Origin: Chthonomonas sp.
Lineage (GTDB): Bacteria; Armatimonadota; Fimbriimonadia; Fimbriimonadales; Fimbriimonadaceae
Length of the DNA: 64,000 nt
Assembly (NCBI GenBank): GCA_016788425.1
Contig: JAEURQ010000002.1
Span: 496,001-560,000 of the forward strand
Reading direction: 5' to 3'
Shown: positions 16,912-24,965 of the stretch, one piece after another
Numbering within the stretch: the first letter of the stretch is position 1
How the letters are laid out: each line of letters starts with the position of its first letter
Position numbers and translations under genes: made by a program
Notes under the pieces: model-generated
Seen by the model: only the letters and a program-made list of their open reading frames with translations
What the model was told of the DNA's origin: nothing
Databases searched by the model: none

Positions 16912-18375
16912 ATGCGACCAATTTGGTTGATCGGACCCCTGGCGGTGTTAGCCGCCCTTGCCTGCGCCCCGAAAGAAGAAGCTTCGGCCAAAGAGCCGGC
17001 CAAAAAAATCCAAGTTCAGGGCCGCAGCGTCACCGCGATTTACGACACGAACTGTGGCAACTGCCACGGTCGGCGAGCCGAAGGCGGTGGCGGCGGCACG
17101 CCCTCACTCCTTACGCTCGATAAGTACCACCAAAAGTGGGATAAGCCGTTCTTCGATGCGATTAAGAACGGCGTGAAGGACATGGGGATGGAGCCCTTTG
17201 GCGAGAGCATGGACGACGCCACCGTGTGGGCCATGGTCGTGCACATTCGCGAACTTCAGCGCGATGCGTTGCGCGAGGAGACAAAGCCCAAGGCCACGGG
17301 CGGAATGTACGAATCGGGCGGCATCAAGTACCGCATCGAAGAGGTGGTTGACACCAAGCAAGGCTTGCGCACGCCCTGGTCGCTGGACTGGCTGCCCGAT
17401 GGTCGGATGCTCGTATCCAACCGCCCCGGCGGCATCTCGGTGCTCACGGGCGGCAAAGCTACCGGAACCATTAACGGATTACCACCCACGGTGGAGATGG
17501 GTCAAGGCGGCCAAATGGAGGTCGCGGTTCACCCCGACTACAAAAAGAACGGCTGGGTATACCTCTCGTTTGCCGATCCCAAATCGAACGGCGCGATGAC
17601 GCGACTGGTTCGCGGGAAGCTGAAGGCAAACGGCGGCGACTTCGATTGGGTGAGTCAGCAGGATATCTGGACTGCGCCCGATCGCCAATATGTGCGAAGC
17701 GGCGTGCACTTCGGTTGCAAGATCGTGTTCGACGGCACGGGTCACATCTTCTTTAGCACCGGCGAGCGCGGCAGCGGCGAACTCGCGCAGGACCTCACGC
17801 GCACCAACGGCAAGATTCATCGCCTGAACGAGGATGGGTCGGTGCCCAAGGACAACCCATTTGTGGCGCGCCAAGGCGCGCTGGGCTCCATTTGGAGCTA
17901 TGGCCACCGCAACCCGCAGGGTCTGGCGCAGGGTCTCAGCGGTGAACTCGTGGACACTGAGCACGGTCCGCGAGGCGGCGACGAAATGAACGTCATCGAC
18001 AAAGGAGCCAACTACGGCTGGCCGAAGATCGCATTTAGCATCAATTACAACGACACCGTGTTGACCACGGCCTACCCCTCGGCGGACCAAAACTTCAAAA
18101 TGCCCGCCTTCCGTTGGCTTCCCAGCATCGGCGCGAGCGGTCTGGCGGTGGTGAACTCGCCGAAGTTTAAGGCGTGGCGTGGCGACTTTGTGGCTGGTGG
18201 TTTGGCCGGTGGAAACCTCGATCGCATTCGCCTAAAGGACGGCAAGATGGTCTCTCAAGAAACGATCTTGCGCGACATGGGCCGAGTGCGCGACGTGCGT
18301 GTGGGACCCGATGGCGCGATCTATGTGGTGCTCAACGGGGCTGATAGAATTGTCAGGATCGTCGCTCAAAGTTAG
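16912..18375 (+). CDS. Cytochrome c / glucose-sorbosone-type dehydrogenase fusion lipoprotein
   Basis: The 487-residue protein starts at the second ATG (16912), 7 nt after TAAGAT. A lipoprotein signal (LAALACAP) is followed by a cytochrome c domain with CGNCHGRRAEGGGG (heme motif CxxCH, about residues 45-60) and then a six-bladed propeller of the PQQ-dependent GSDH/sorbosone dehydrogenase family (RTPWSLDWLPDGRMLVSNRPG, GHRNPQGLA, EHGPRGGDEMNVID, GANYGWP). It probably oxidises a sugar or alcohol at the cell surface and passes electrons to the attached heme. The exact substrate is unknown. Confidence 0.85.
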   Translation: MRPIWLIGPLAVLAALACAPKEEASAKEPAKKIQVQGRSVTAIYDTNCGNCHGRRAEGGGGGTPSLLTLDKYHQKWDKPFFDAIKNGVKDMGMEPFGESMDDATVWAMVVHIRELQRDALREETKPKATGGMYESGGIKYRIEEVVDTKQGLRTPWSLDWLPDGRMLVSNRPGGISVLTGGKATGTINGLPPTVEMGQGGQMEVAVHPDYKKNGWVYLSFADPKSNGAMTRLVRGKLKANGGDFDWVSQQDIWTAPDRQYVRSGVHFGCKIVFDGTGHIFFSTGERGSGELAQDLTRTNGKIHRLNEDGSVPKDNPFVARQGALGSIWSYGHRNPQGLAQGLSGELVDTEHGPRGGDEMNVIDKGANYGWPKIAFSINYNDTVLTTAYPSADQNFKMPAFRWLPSIGASGLAVVNSPKFKAWRGDFVAGGLAGGNLDRIRLKDGKMVSQETILRDMGRVRDVRVGPDGAIYVVLNGADRIVRIVAQS

Positions 18376-18429
18376 GGAATAATGCCCAGTATTTTTAAGC
18401 TAAACATGGCATTTGATAAGCAGGTTCGT

Positions 18430-18435
18430 TAAACT
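18430..18435 (+). promoter_or_regulatory. -10-like box TAAACT that selects the third of three ATGs
   Basis: Three consecutive ATGs occur at 18437, 18440 and 18443. TAAACT ends 1, 4 and 7 nt before them. The common spacing in this window is 6-9 nt, so 18443 is the likely start. Confidence 0.45.
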
Positions 18436-18442
18436 AATGATG

Positions 18443-19282
18443 ATGAAAAAGTTTGCAGTAATCGGTTTGGCTTTGGCCGCCCACTTTGCCCTGGCTGGCG
18501 ATCCGCCTTCGGTGCAAATTGCCAAGCGGGCAGTGGAGGACGAGATTTCCCGTCGCGAGGGCCGCGGCTACGATGTCGTGTTTACCAAGGCGAACAAGCG
18601 GGATGCTGGGCGCGACCGCGTTGATGTGACGGGCGCCGGATATATTGTTCGGCGTGGCGAAGACCGACGCAACTTCACGTTTGATGTTTCGGTGGATACT
18701 TATCGGCAACGCGCGCTCTCGACTCGTTACGACTTAGATCGGGAACAAATCGGCTGGAGCGAGCAACAATCGCGCGAGGCGGTTGAAGACCGAGTGATCG
18801 CCGACATCCGCCGTAAGCATGGAAACAACACGCGAATCACGTTCCGAAAGTCGTCGCTTCGCCGCGATCGCGATCAGGATATCTCGACCGGTAACGGCAC
18901 GTTCCAACTCGGTAAGGAACTTCGCGACTTTGACTTCACGGCAACTGTGGACAACACTCGGGGTCGCATCTCGCGCTACGATCTAAACCTCGGTCGCGAG
19001 CAGCCGGATCGTCCGAAGCCGCCGACTCCGCCGATCATCAAGAGTCCGGAAGACGCCGCTCGCGAAGCCGTTCGCGCTCGCATTGCCCGGGATTTTGGTA
19101 ACCAGTACGATCTGCGCTTCTGGCAGCCGTCGCGCAAGGATGCGGGCAACCTGCTTTATGAAGTGACCGGCGAAGCCGAAGTCACGAGCGCGGGTGGCAC
19201 CCGTCGCAAGTTCAAGTTCCGCTGCCTGGTCAACAAAAAGGACTATGTAGTGAGCGAAACCACGATCAACTACGACAACTGA
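18443..19282 (+). CDS. Secreted protein with three tandem copies of an unknown domain
   Basis: The 279-residue product has a signal peptide (KKFAVIGLALAAHFALAG) followed by three copies of a ~75-residue unit, at roughly residues 20-95, 97-170 and 185-279. Each unit reads AVxxxI..., then F, a basic/Asp stretch, V/STG-x-G-x-x, a glycine-rich turn, RxFxFxxxV and a final Y-x-L/N. Linkers are charged; a Pro-rich PKPPTPPI linker precedes copy three. I do not recognise the family; the layout resembles PepSY-like or other small alpha/beta repeats. The protein is strongly basic-acidic mixed and likely periplasmic. Confidence 0.7.
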   Translation: MKKFAVIGLALAAHFALAGDPPSVQIAKRAVEDEISRREGRGYDVVFTKANKRDAGRDRVDVTGAGYIVRRGEDRRNFTFDVSVDTYRQRALSTRYDLDREQIGWSEQQSREAVEDRVIADIRRKHGNNTRITFRKSSLRRDRDQDISTGNGTFQLGKELRDFDFTATVDNTRGRISRYDLNLGREQPDRPKPPTPPIIKSPEDAAREAVRARIARDFGNQYDLRFWQPSRKDAGNLLYEVTGEAEVTSAGGTRRKFKFRCLVNKKDYVVSETTINYDN

Positions 19283-20453
19283 GGTATCGGTGGACGTCGC
19301 CGAGGAGATAAAAGCTCCCGGTGACCAGCACGGTGCAATTTGGCGGCAGGTCCTCAAGACCCGCCGCCAAAGTTGTGTTTGCCACTGTGTCGGGGATGTG
19401 CTCGCGAAGCAAGGCGGCGGTCTCCTCGACCGCGCGGGCGCGGTGAAAGTCGATCGGCACGACCCGTGCCTCGGCGCAAAACGGTGCCAGCGCGGCGAAC
19501 ACCTCGCTGGGGTTGTGACCGTGCAGCACGTTGGTGATCAGCACAAGGTCGTGGTGCCCGTCCTGCGCGAGGCTTTCGGCGAGCGCTCGGGCCGAATCGG
19601 CGTTGTGCGCGCCGTCCAATATCCAAAGGCGGCCATTAATCTCGCGGTGCTCGTACCGGCCCGGACAGGTGGCGGTGGCGGCGGCCCGTTGAACGCTCGC
19701 CGGATCAGCTGTGTAACCAGCCGCCCCAAAGAGCGCCAACGCGACCGCGAAGTTGTGCGGCATCATGCTCCCCCTTAGTTTCGTTGGCGTGTGCGCAGGC
19801 GGCTCTGGGCGCACAATCGGCGCGCCGCGCTCGTCGGCTATCGCGCGGATGACGCGCTCCGCGGCTTCGGGGAGACTCCCGAGGACCACCGGCACGCCTG
19901 GCTTGATGATGCCCGCTTTTTCGGCGGCGATGAGCTCGATGGTGTCGCCCAAAATGGCTTGGTGGTCGAGGCCAATGCTCACAATCGCGGTGGCCGCCGG
20001 GACGCAAATGTTGGTCGCATCGAGCCGCCCGCCCAGCCCCACCTCAAGAGCAACGGCTTGGCAATGCTGCTCGGCCCAAAACTTGAACCCGATAGTGGTC
20101 TTCAGTTCAAACTCAGAGGCTTCTAGTTCCTCGACGAGCGGTTCGAGTTCGGTCACGATCCGCGCAAAGTCAGCCTCCGGAATGTAACCATCCGGCCCTT
20201 GCACTCGCTCGCGCGGGTCGTAAACAAACGGGCTGAAAAACGCGCCCTCGCGGGCGACGTGCTCGCGCAGAAGACTCTGCACAAACGCCGTGGTTGAGCC
20301 TTTGCCGTTCGTGCCCGCGATATGCAGAAACTTGCGCTCGGGGCCGACTTCCAGGCTCGCGCGGCGGGCGAACTCGTGCATCCGGTCCAGCCCCATGCGC
20401 CACCCGCGCGGGGCCAATCCGTGCACGTAGGCGAGGGCCTCGGCGTAATTCAT
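19266..20453 (-). CDS. folC: Folylpolyglutamate synthase / dihydrofolate synthase
   Basis: This 395-residue Mur-ligase-family enzyme adds glutamates to folates (and may form dihydrofolate). The ATP loop is HIAGTNGKGSTTAFV (about residues 43-57); EVGLGGRLDATN is the second diagnostic motif, and GLDHQAILGDTIELIAAEKAGI follows. Its ATG lies directly next to the stop of the M14 peptidase gene, so it is the last gene of a leftward unit. Its 3' end overlaps the convergent triple-repeat gene by 17 nt. Confidence 0.93.
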   Translation of the reverse strand: MNYAEALAYVHGLAPRGWRMGLDRMHEFARRASLEVGPERKFLHIAGTNGKGSTTAFVQSLLREHVAREGAFFSPFVYDPRERVQGPDGYIPEADFARIVTELEPLVEELEASEFELKTTIGFKFWAEQHCQAVALEVGLGGRLDATNICVPAATAIVSIGLDHQAILGDTIELIAAEKAGIIKPGVPVVLGSLPEAAERVIRAIADERGAPIVRPEPPAHTPTKLRGSMMPHNFAVALALFGAAGYTADPASVQRAAATATCPGRYEHREINGRLWILDGAHNADSARALAESLAQDGHHDLVLITNVLHGHNPSEVFAALAPFCAEARVVPIDFHRARAVEETAALLREHIPDTVANTTLAAGLEDLPPNCTVLVTGSFYLLGDVHRYLSCRS

Positions 20454-22982
20454 CTATTGCATCGAGCCCAAGAACAGCGCGTTCAGATACAGCTTCCAGA
20501 GGCCGGGATATTGCGCCCGCCACGTCGGATCCTGCGAGAACAGCACGACCTGGCCGCGGCCGAGCGATTTGCTCAGCAACCACGAAGTCCCGGCGAGTTC
20601 CTTGTCGCTGTCGGGGAAGGTCCATCCTGAGAGCCAGCGCGTGGTCTTGGGGTCGGCGGCCAGATCAACCACCCCGCCGCCCTCTGGCGTCTTGTAGAAG
20701 GAATCGCCTTCGAGCGGCACGCTCATGGTGATCGGCGCGTATCCGTTGCGTGGGTAGCCGTAGCTCAGCCAATGGTAGGCATCCAGGCTTGCCCGGAAAA
20801 AGGTGCCCGGCAGGCTTTCGGCGGTGGATTTCGACTCGACTTTCCCGGCGTTGCTTTCGCCGGTCGCCCAGCTGCCGCCACCGAGGCACACCAGGGTGCC
20901 GCCCGCCGAGACCCACTCCTTGAGCTTGCTCGGGAACGCGTTCATCGCCCCTTCCGGAACGACGATCGTGGTGAATCCGCTCAGGTCGCCGCTCAGCGCC
21001 GAGGTCGTGATACTTTCGAACGGGAACTTAAACTCTTGTTCCATCAGGTACCAGGTCGCGCCCCCGGCCAAGCGACCCGCATCGCCAAAGGCAATGCCGA
21101 TGCGCGGCGCAACCAGTTGCATAACAGACCCGCTCCCCGGGCCGTTGCGGCCCTCGTCGGGGTAACTGGTGGCGAGAGCCTGCACGGTCGGCGCGCCCTC
21201 TTCCAACAACGCCTGCAGCGACTTTTGATCGTTACGTGCCTTGAGGATTAAGAATGTGCCCGGGGCAAGAATTTCGCCACCGGCCTTGATTTCGCGGGTG
21301 ACCACGGAAATCTTTACGCCGCGTTGCAGCAACCGAGCGGCGGCGAGAATATCTTCTTGGTCGGTGTAGCGGAAGAAGTAGCCCACCGGCGAGAGCGGCA
21401 GCGGCGCGTCGAGGCGTGGCTGATTCATGCTGGCCACCTTCGGCGCGTCCTCGCACCACCAAGCTTTGAGGTTAAAGCTATACGGAAGCGACCACGCCGT
21501 ACTGTCATAGAACTCGTAGCTGTCCAATTCCGGGTCGGGTCGGTCGTTTTTGAGATTCTTCGCTAGGCTGATTTGGCGCTTGATAAACTCCGGCTCAAAC
21601 TCGGCGGTCGGTTCCAAGAGCGCTTTGGCCAGCGGCCCTTGCGACTGCGCCATGTCAATCACCAACGAACCGGCGGGGAACTTGGCGGTTTCCTTCGCGC
21701 CGGTCCAATAGTTGTGGGCGTTTGCCTGCGACCAAGAATTCGCGGCAAAGCTCGACTTTATGCCCGACCGATCGAGCAACGTCGCCATCCGGCGAAGTTC
21801 GCGCGGCTCGGCGCTGGTCACCACGACGCGCTTCATGGGGCCGGCATGAGCGCCCGAAACGGCGCGTTCTTTGTAGGTTTTGTAGCTGGAAAGTAGCTCC
21901 TCGCGCTTGTCGGCGGCGCTCATCACCACCGCGATCGCCGAGGCCAAGTGCTTTTCAATGCCATCCGCGAGCGTCAGGATCGTTCCATCGGAGCGACGCT
22001 GCGACACCACGCGACCGCCGTCGGTTTCGTGCGTCATGCCGATGGCGCCCATCAGCGTTGTGTGCGAGTCGAGGTAGCACACGTTGAAAAAGTCAAATTG
22101 GTCGCGGATGTAGTACGTCCAGCCTTGCTTGTCGAACGTCTTGCCGGTCGCCCGCCCGAAGATGTCGGTCCACTTTTCGTACCGCGCGCGATCTACATTG
22201 GCGTTCACCGATTGCTGGACGGGCGGAAAGAAGTACGTCTCCACCTGACCGTGCTGGTCCACATAAACTTGGGGGTTCCACTGCAGAAACATGCGCACTT
22301 CTTGGCGGGTTTCGGCCTGGCTCATCGCCACGCGGTCGCGATTCATGTCGAACCGATAGTGGTTCGCCCGGCCCATGAAGGCGCTCGGCACGCTGCGATC
22401 GTACGAGCCGCGCTCGGGGTTGCCTTGCGGAATCGAGTTGTAGGCCGTAATGTAGCGGTCGTGGCCGTCGGGGTTGTACACGGGGTTCAGGATCACGACG
22501 ACGTTCTCCATCGCGGCCATCACCTTGGGATCACGAGAAGCGACCAAGTTATACATAAGTTCCATGGACGATTCGAACGACGCGGTCTCGTCGCCGTGGA
22601 TGCACTGGTTGATCCACACGATGGCGGGCGATTTGCGAATAATTTCTGCCGCTTTAGCCGAGCCCGGCTCGGCGTTGACGCTCGCGATATCGCGCTGAAT
22701 CTGGCTCAGATTCTTGATGTTTGCCGGGGAAGAGATGGCGAAAACCCGCAGCGGACGTCCCTCGGTGCTCCGCCCGTAATCCATGCGCACGACGCGATCG
22801 GGCGCAGCGTTGGCGATGGCGGTGACCACCTTTTCTTGCAGCAGCACGTCGGTGTGGCGCGTGCCGATGGCGAATCCGAGCACCGATTGCGGGGTCGGAA
22901 TCTCCGCCGCGTAAGGCGGCCGCTGATGATAGTCCTTGTCCGCGAAAAGCAGGGAAGTGGCGAGGGCAAATGCGCCGAGCAT
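20454..22982 (-). CDS. M14-family zinc carboxypeptidase-like secreted protein
   Basis: The 842-residue product starts at the ATG at 22982, 6 nt after TATACT; the frame is open further upstream but without signal-peptide or family features. A signal peptide (LGAFALATSLLF) precedes an M14 domain: GRSTEGRPLRVFAISSP, then the zinc pair in IHGDETASFESS (HxxE), NPDGHDRY, and a later histidine in DSHTTLMGAIG. The C-terminal ~200 residues include VVVPEGAMNAFPSKLKEWV and GGTLVCLGGG, as in glutamine-amidotransferase-like folds often fused to such peptidases. It probably trims peptides or peptidoglycan stems outside the cytoplasm. Confidence 0.85.
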   Translation of the reverse strand: MLGAFALATSLLFADKDYHQRPPYAAEIPTPQSVLGFAIGTRHTDVLLQEKVVTAIANAAPDRVVRMDYGRSTEGRPLRVFAISSPANIKNLSQIQRDIASVNAEPGSAKAAEIIRKSPAIVWINQCIHGDETASFESSMELMYNLVASRDPKVMAAMENVVVILNPVYNPDGHDRYITAYNSIPQGNPERGSYDRSVPSAFMGRANHYRFDMNRDRVAMSQAETRQEVRMFLQWNPQVYVDQHGQVETYFFPPVQQSVNANVDRARYEKWTDIFGRATGKTFDKQGWTYYIRDQFDFFNVCYLDSHTTLMGAIGMTHETDGGRVVSQRRSDGTILTLADGIEKHLASAIAVVMSAADKREELLSSYKTYKERAVSGAHAGPMKRVVVTSAEPRELRRMATLLDRSGIKSSFAANSWSQANAHNYWTGAKETAKFPAGSLVIDMAQSQGPLAKALLEPTAEFEPEFIKRQISLAKNLKNDRPDPELDSYEFYDSTAWSLPYSFNLKAWWCEDAPKVASMNQPRLDAPLPLSPVGYFFRYTDQEDILAAARLLQRGVKISVVTREIKAGGEILAPGTFLILKARNDQKSLQALLEEGAPTVQALATSYPDEGRNGPGSGSVMQLVAPRIGIAFGDAGRLAGGATWYLMEQEFKFPFESITTSALSGDLSGFTTIVVPEGAMNAFPSKLKEWVSAGGTLVCLGGGSWATGESNAGKVESKSTAESLPGTFFRASLDAYHWLSYGYPRNGYAPITMSVPLEGDSFYKTPEGGGVVDLAADPKTTRWLSGWTFPDSDKELAGTSWLLSKSLGRGQVVLFSQDPTWRAQYPGLWKLYLNALFLGSMQ

Positions 22983-22988
22983 TCCGCC

Positions 22989-22994
22989 AGTATA
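22989..22994 (-). promoter_or_regulatory. -10-like box TATACT of the M14 peptidase gene
   Basis: TATACT on the minus strand ends 6 nt before the ATG at 22982. It fixes the start of this gene against a longer open frame upstream. Confidence 0.5.
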
Positions 22995-22998
22995 ACGC

Positions 22999-23730
22999 TT
23001 ACTTGCCTTCCAAAAAGGGGTTGGGCCGCTCGAGTAATCGCTGCAGCCAAAGCTCATCATGGGCCGCGTGGAACTCATCCGGAAGCGGCGCGACGCCGTA
23101 GAAGCACTCGGGTTCGCCAACCCGCACCGCCCAACCCGCATCGCCGTAGCTGTAGTGCCAATATTCGTCGCGGCAATTGGAGAACCCCTGCGCGAGCATT
23201 GCCTGCACCAGCATCGAGCGGTTCGCCTGAGCCTCGTTGGTGAGGCCGAGGGTGTAGGTGGGCGCGGCGATGAATCGCGGGTACGGAGAGGTCACGTCAA
23301 GCTCCTCGTTGTCGTCGTTAACTAGCGCCACATCCACCGCCGCGCCGGTGCAGTGGCCCGGCGGAGCCGGCTGATCCCACGGAGCCACCCAGCGATTGAT
23401 GCGGCGTCGCAACACGGCGGGCGGCAACTCGCCAAACACCTCGATCGCGCAGCGCGTCATCCATTCGTAAATCTTGCGCTGCCGGTCAAGCGAGCGCCAG
23501 GCATCCCACACCGAAAGGTACACGCCCTCCGGCAGGCTGGCGGCTGCCGCCTCGATCTTGGCGCAGACGCTCGCGCGGAGCCAAGGAATGACCTGCGGGC
23601 GCAATACGCGCACGCTGGGGCACGCCTCAGCGAGACTCAGGAGCGGCTCGCCGTTCTCTCGTTCAGGAATGCGGTTGAGCGCGGCTATCGGCTCGGGGCG
23701 ACCCTGCGTTCGGTCCCAGCGCGGCCTCAC
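22999..23730 (-). CDS. D-alanyl-D-alanine dipeptidase (VanX/DdpX family)
   Basis: This 243-residue M15D zinc peptidase has the GHCTGAAVDVAL motif (zinc His and Asp of HxxxxxxD) near residue 126 and EYWHYSYG (catalytic Glu and zinc His) near 187. VanX-type enzymes cleave D-Ala-D-Ala, either for cell-wall dipeptide recycling or glycopeptide resistance; no vanHA-like ligase genes are nearby, so recycling is more likely. No signal peptide is evident. Its start overlaps the end of the export-protein gene by 4 nt. Confidence 0.87.
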   Translation of the reverse strand: MRPRWDRTQGRPEPIAALNRIPERENGEPLLSLAEACPSVRVLRPQVIPWLRASVCAKIEAAAASLPEGVYLSVWDAWRSLDRQRKIYEWMTRCAIEVFGELPPAVLRRRINRWVAPWDQPAPPGHCTGAAVDVALVNDDNEELDVTSPYPRFIAAPTYTLGLTNEAQANRSMLVQAMLAQGFSNCRDEYWHYSYGDAGWAVRVGEPECFYGVAPLPDEFHAAHDELWLQRLLERPNPFLEGK

Positions 23731-24770
23731 CGGCGACGCGTCACCTTGCCGACTTCAATCCGGTCGCCGGGGACCAGCTTCACGTCGCCGACATAACCTT
23801 GCAGGATTTTTTCCAGGTTGTACGTGCCTTTGAGCTTGCCATTGCCGCGGGCAGCGGATTCGTAAATCTTGACTTCCCTGACCTTGGCGTCGGGGATCAA
23901 GCCGCCCGCCATCTGAATCGCTTGCGTCAGCGTGAGGCCGTCAACAAACTCCATCGCGCCCGACTTGACGGTCTGGCCCGACATGAACACGAATCGTCGC
24001 ACGGGGTTGAGTTCGATGATCAGGCGATCGCCCGGCACGAGTTCCGCGTCGGTCTCGTCTTTGCTGAGGTCGAGATTGCGCGGGGACTGACTCTCGCGTT
24101 CGAGCCGCACGCGCATCGAATTGCCGAGGGCGTCGAAGCCACCGGCCGCCTTAATGGCGAGGCGCGCGGTCAGGCCGTCGCTCCAGGTTTGCACGCCGGG
24201 CTTCACCACTCCGCCGAGCACCGAAATCGTGCCGGTGCGCGTGATCACAAGCGGGAAAAACACCACGTCGCCGGGCTTGATTTCCGGGTTCTCGCGAGGG
24301 AACTCGTAAATGGCTTTCTTCTGCGACTCGCTGATGATTTCAATCGCCATGAGGTTCGCCGCCGAAGTCGGTTCGGCCAGCTTAATCACGTCGGCGAGCT
24401 TCATCTTATCGGTGAACGGAATCTCGCTCGCCAGCTTTACCGCGCCCTCAAAGCGCACCGGTTTGCTCGGCGTGGCCTCGTTTGGGAACGTGATCGTGAT
24501 GGTGGCCTGAGTCAACACGCGATGCAAGAGCAATTGGTCGCGGATCTTAAGGCCCGATTCGGCGGTGGTCAATCCGCTGACCTTCACCGCGCCGATGAAC
24601 TTCATGACAATCAGCCCGTCGCGGGTGATCTTGTAGGGGCCGTTGAGGCTTGGCTCCTCCTCGCAGGTCAGGCGAACCGTGTCGCCCGGCGCGATAATCC
24701 GCTCCTTCGTCTGGGCCGGCGCAACCAACGCCAGGATCAGGAGCAGGAATAGGGCAAATTGACGCAGCAT
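23727..24770 (-). CDS. Polysaccharide export protein with SLBB-type domains
   Basis: The 347-residue product has a signal peptide (FALFLLLILALVAPAQ) and a Wza-like export domain (IIAPGDTVRLTC, KITRDGLIVMKFIGAVKVSGLT), followed by soluble-ligand-binding beta-grasp segments: VLGGVVKPGVQTWSDGLTARLAIKAAGG and VFMSGQTVKSGAMEFVDGLTLTQAIQMAGG. Such proteins form the periplasmic or outer-membrane part of polysaccharide secretion. No lipobox is visible, unlike Wza itself. It leads the leftward unit with the VanX-like gene. Confidence 0.85.
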   Translation of the reverse strand: MLRQFALFLLLILALVAPAQTKERIIAPGDTVRLTCEEEPSLNGPYKITRDGLIVMKFIGAVKVSGLTTAESGLKIRDQLLLHRVLTQATITITFPNEATPSKPVRFEGAVKLASEIPFTDKMKLADVIKLAEPTSAANLMAIEIISESQKKAIYEFPRENPEIKPGDVVFFPLVITRTGTISVLGGVVKPGVQTWSDGLTARLAIKAAGGFDALGNSMRVRLERESQSPRNLDLSKDETDAELVPGDRLIIELNPVRRFVFMSGQTVKSGAMEFVDGLTLTQAIQMAGGLIPDAKVREVKIYESAARGNGKLKGTYNLEKILQGYVGDVKLVPGDRIEVGKVTRRR

Positions 24771-24864
24771 ATGCCTTTACAGACGAGCCACCTAGCCCGG
24801 TAGTTGCGGATGGTTTGCCAGGACAAGGTGTCACCCATGTCTCCGGAACAAATTGTTTGGAGTT

Positions 24865-24940
24865 TGGCGCGCTCGAGAGGACTCGAACCTCCGACCCTCA
24901 GCTCCGCAAGCTGATGCTCTATCCACTGAGCTACGAGCGC
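24865..24940 (-). tRNA. tRNA-Arg (anticodon GCG)
   Basis: The cloverleaf has acceptor stem GCGCTCG/CGAGCGC, D stem GCTC/GAGC, anticodon stem TCAGC/GCTGA around loop TTGCGGA, and T loop TTCGAGT. Positions 34-36 read GCG, which decodes CGC and CGU. The 3' CCA is encoded (24865-24867). A TACTAT box on the minus strand at 24952-24957 is a likely -10. The GCG anticodon is unusual because most bacteria use ACG modified to ICG. Confidence 0.93.
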
Positions 24941-24965
24941 GTTCCGAGCAAGGATAGTACCCGAA

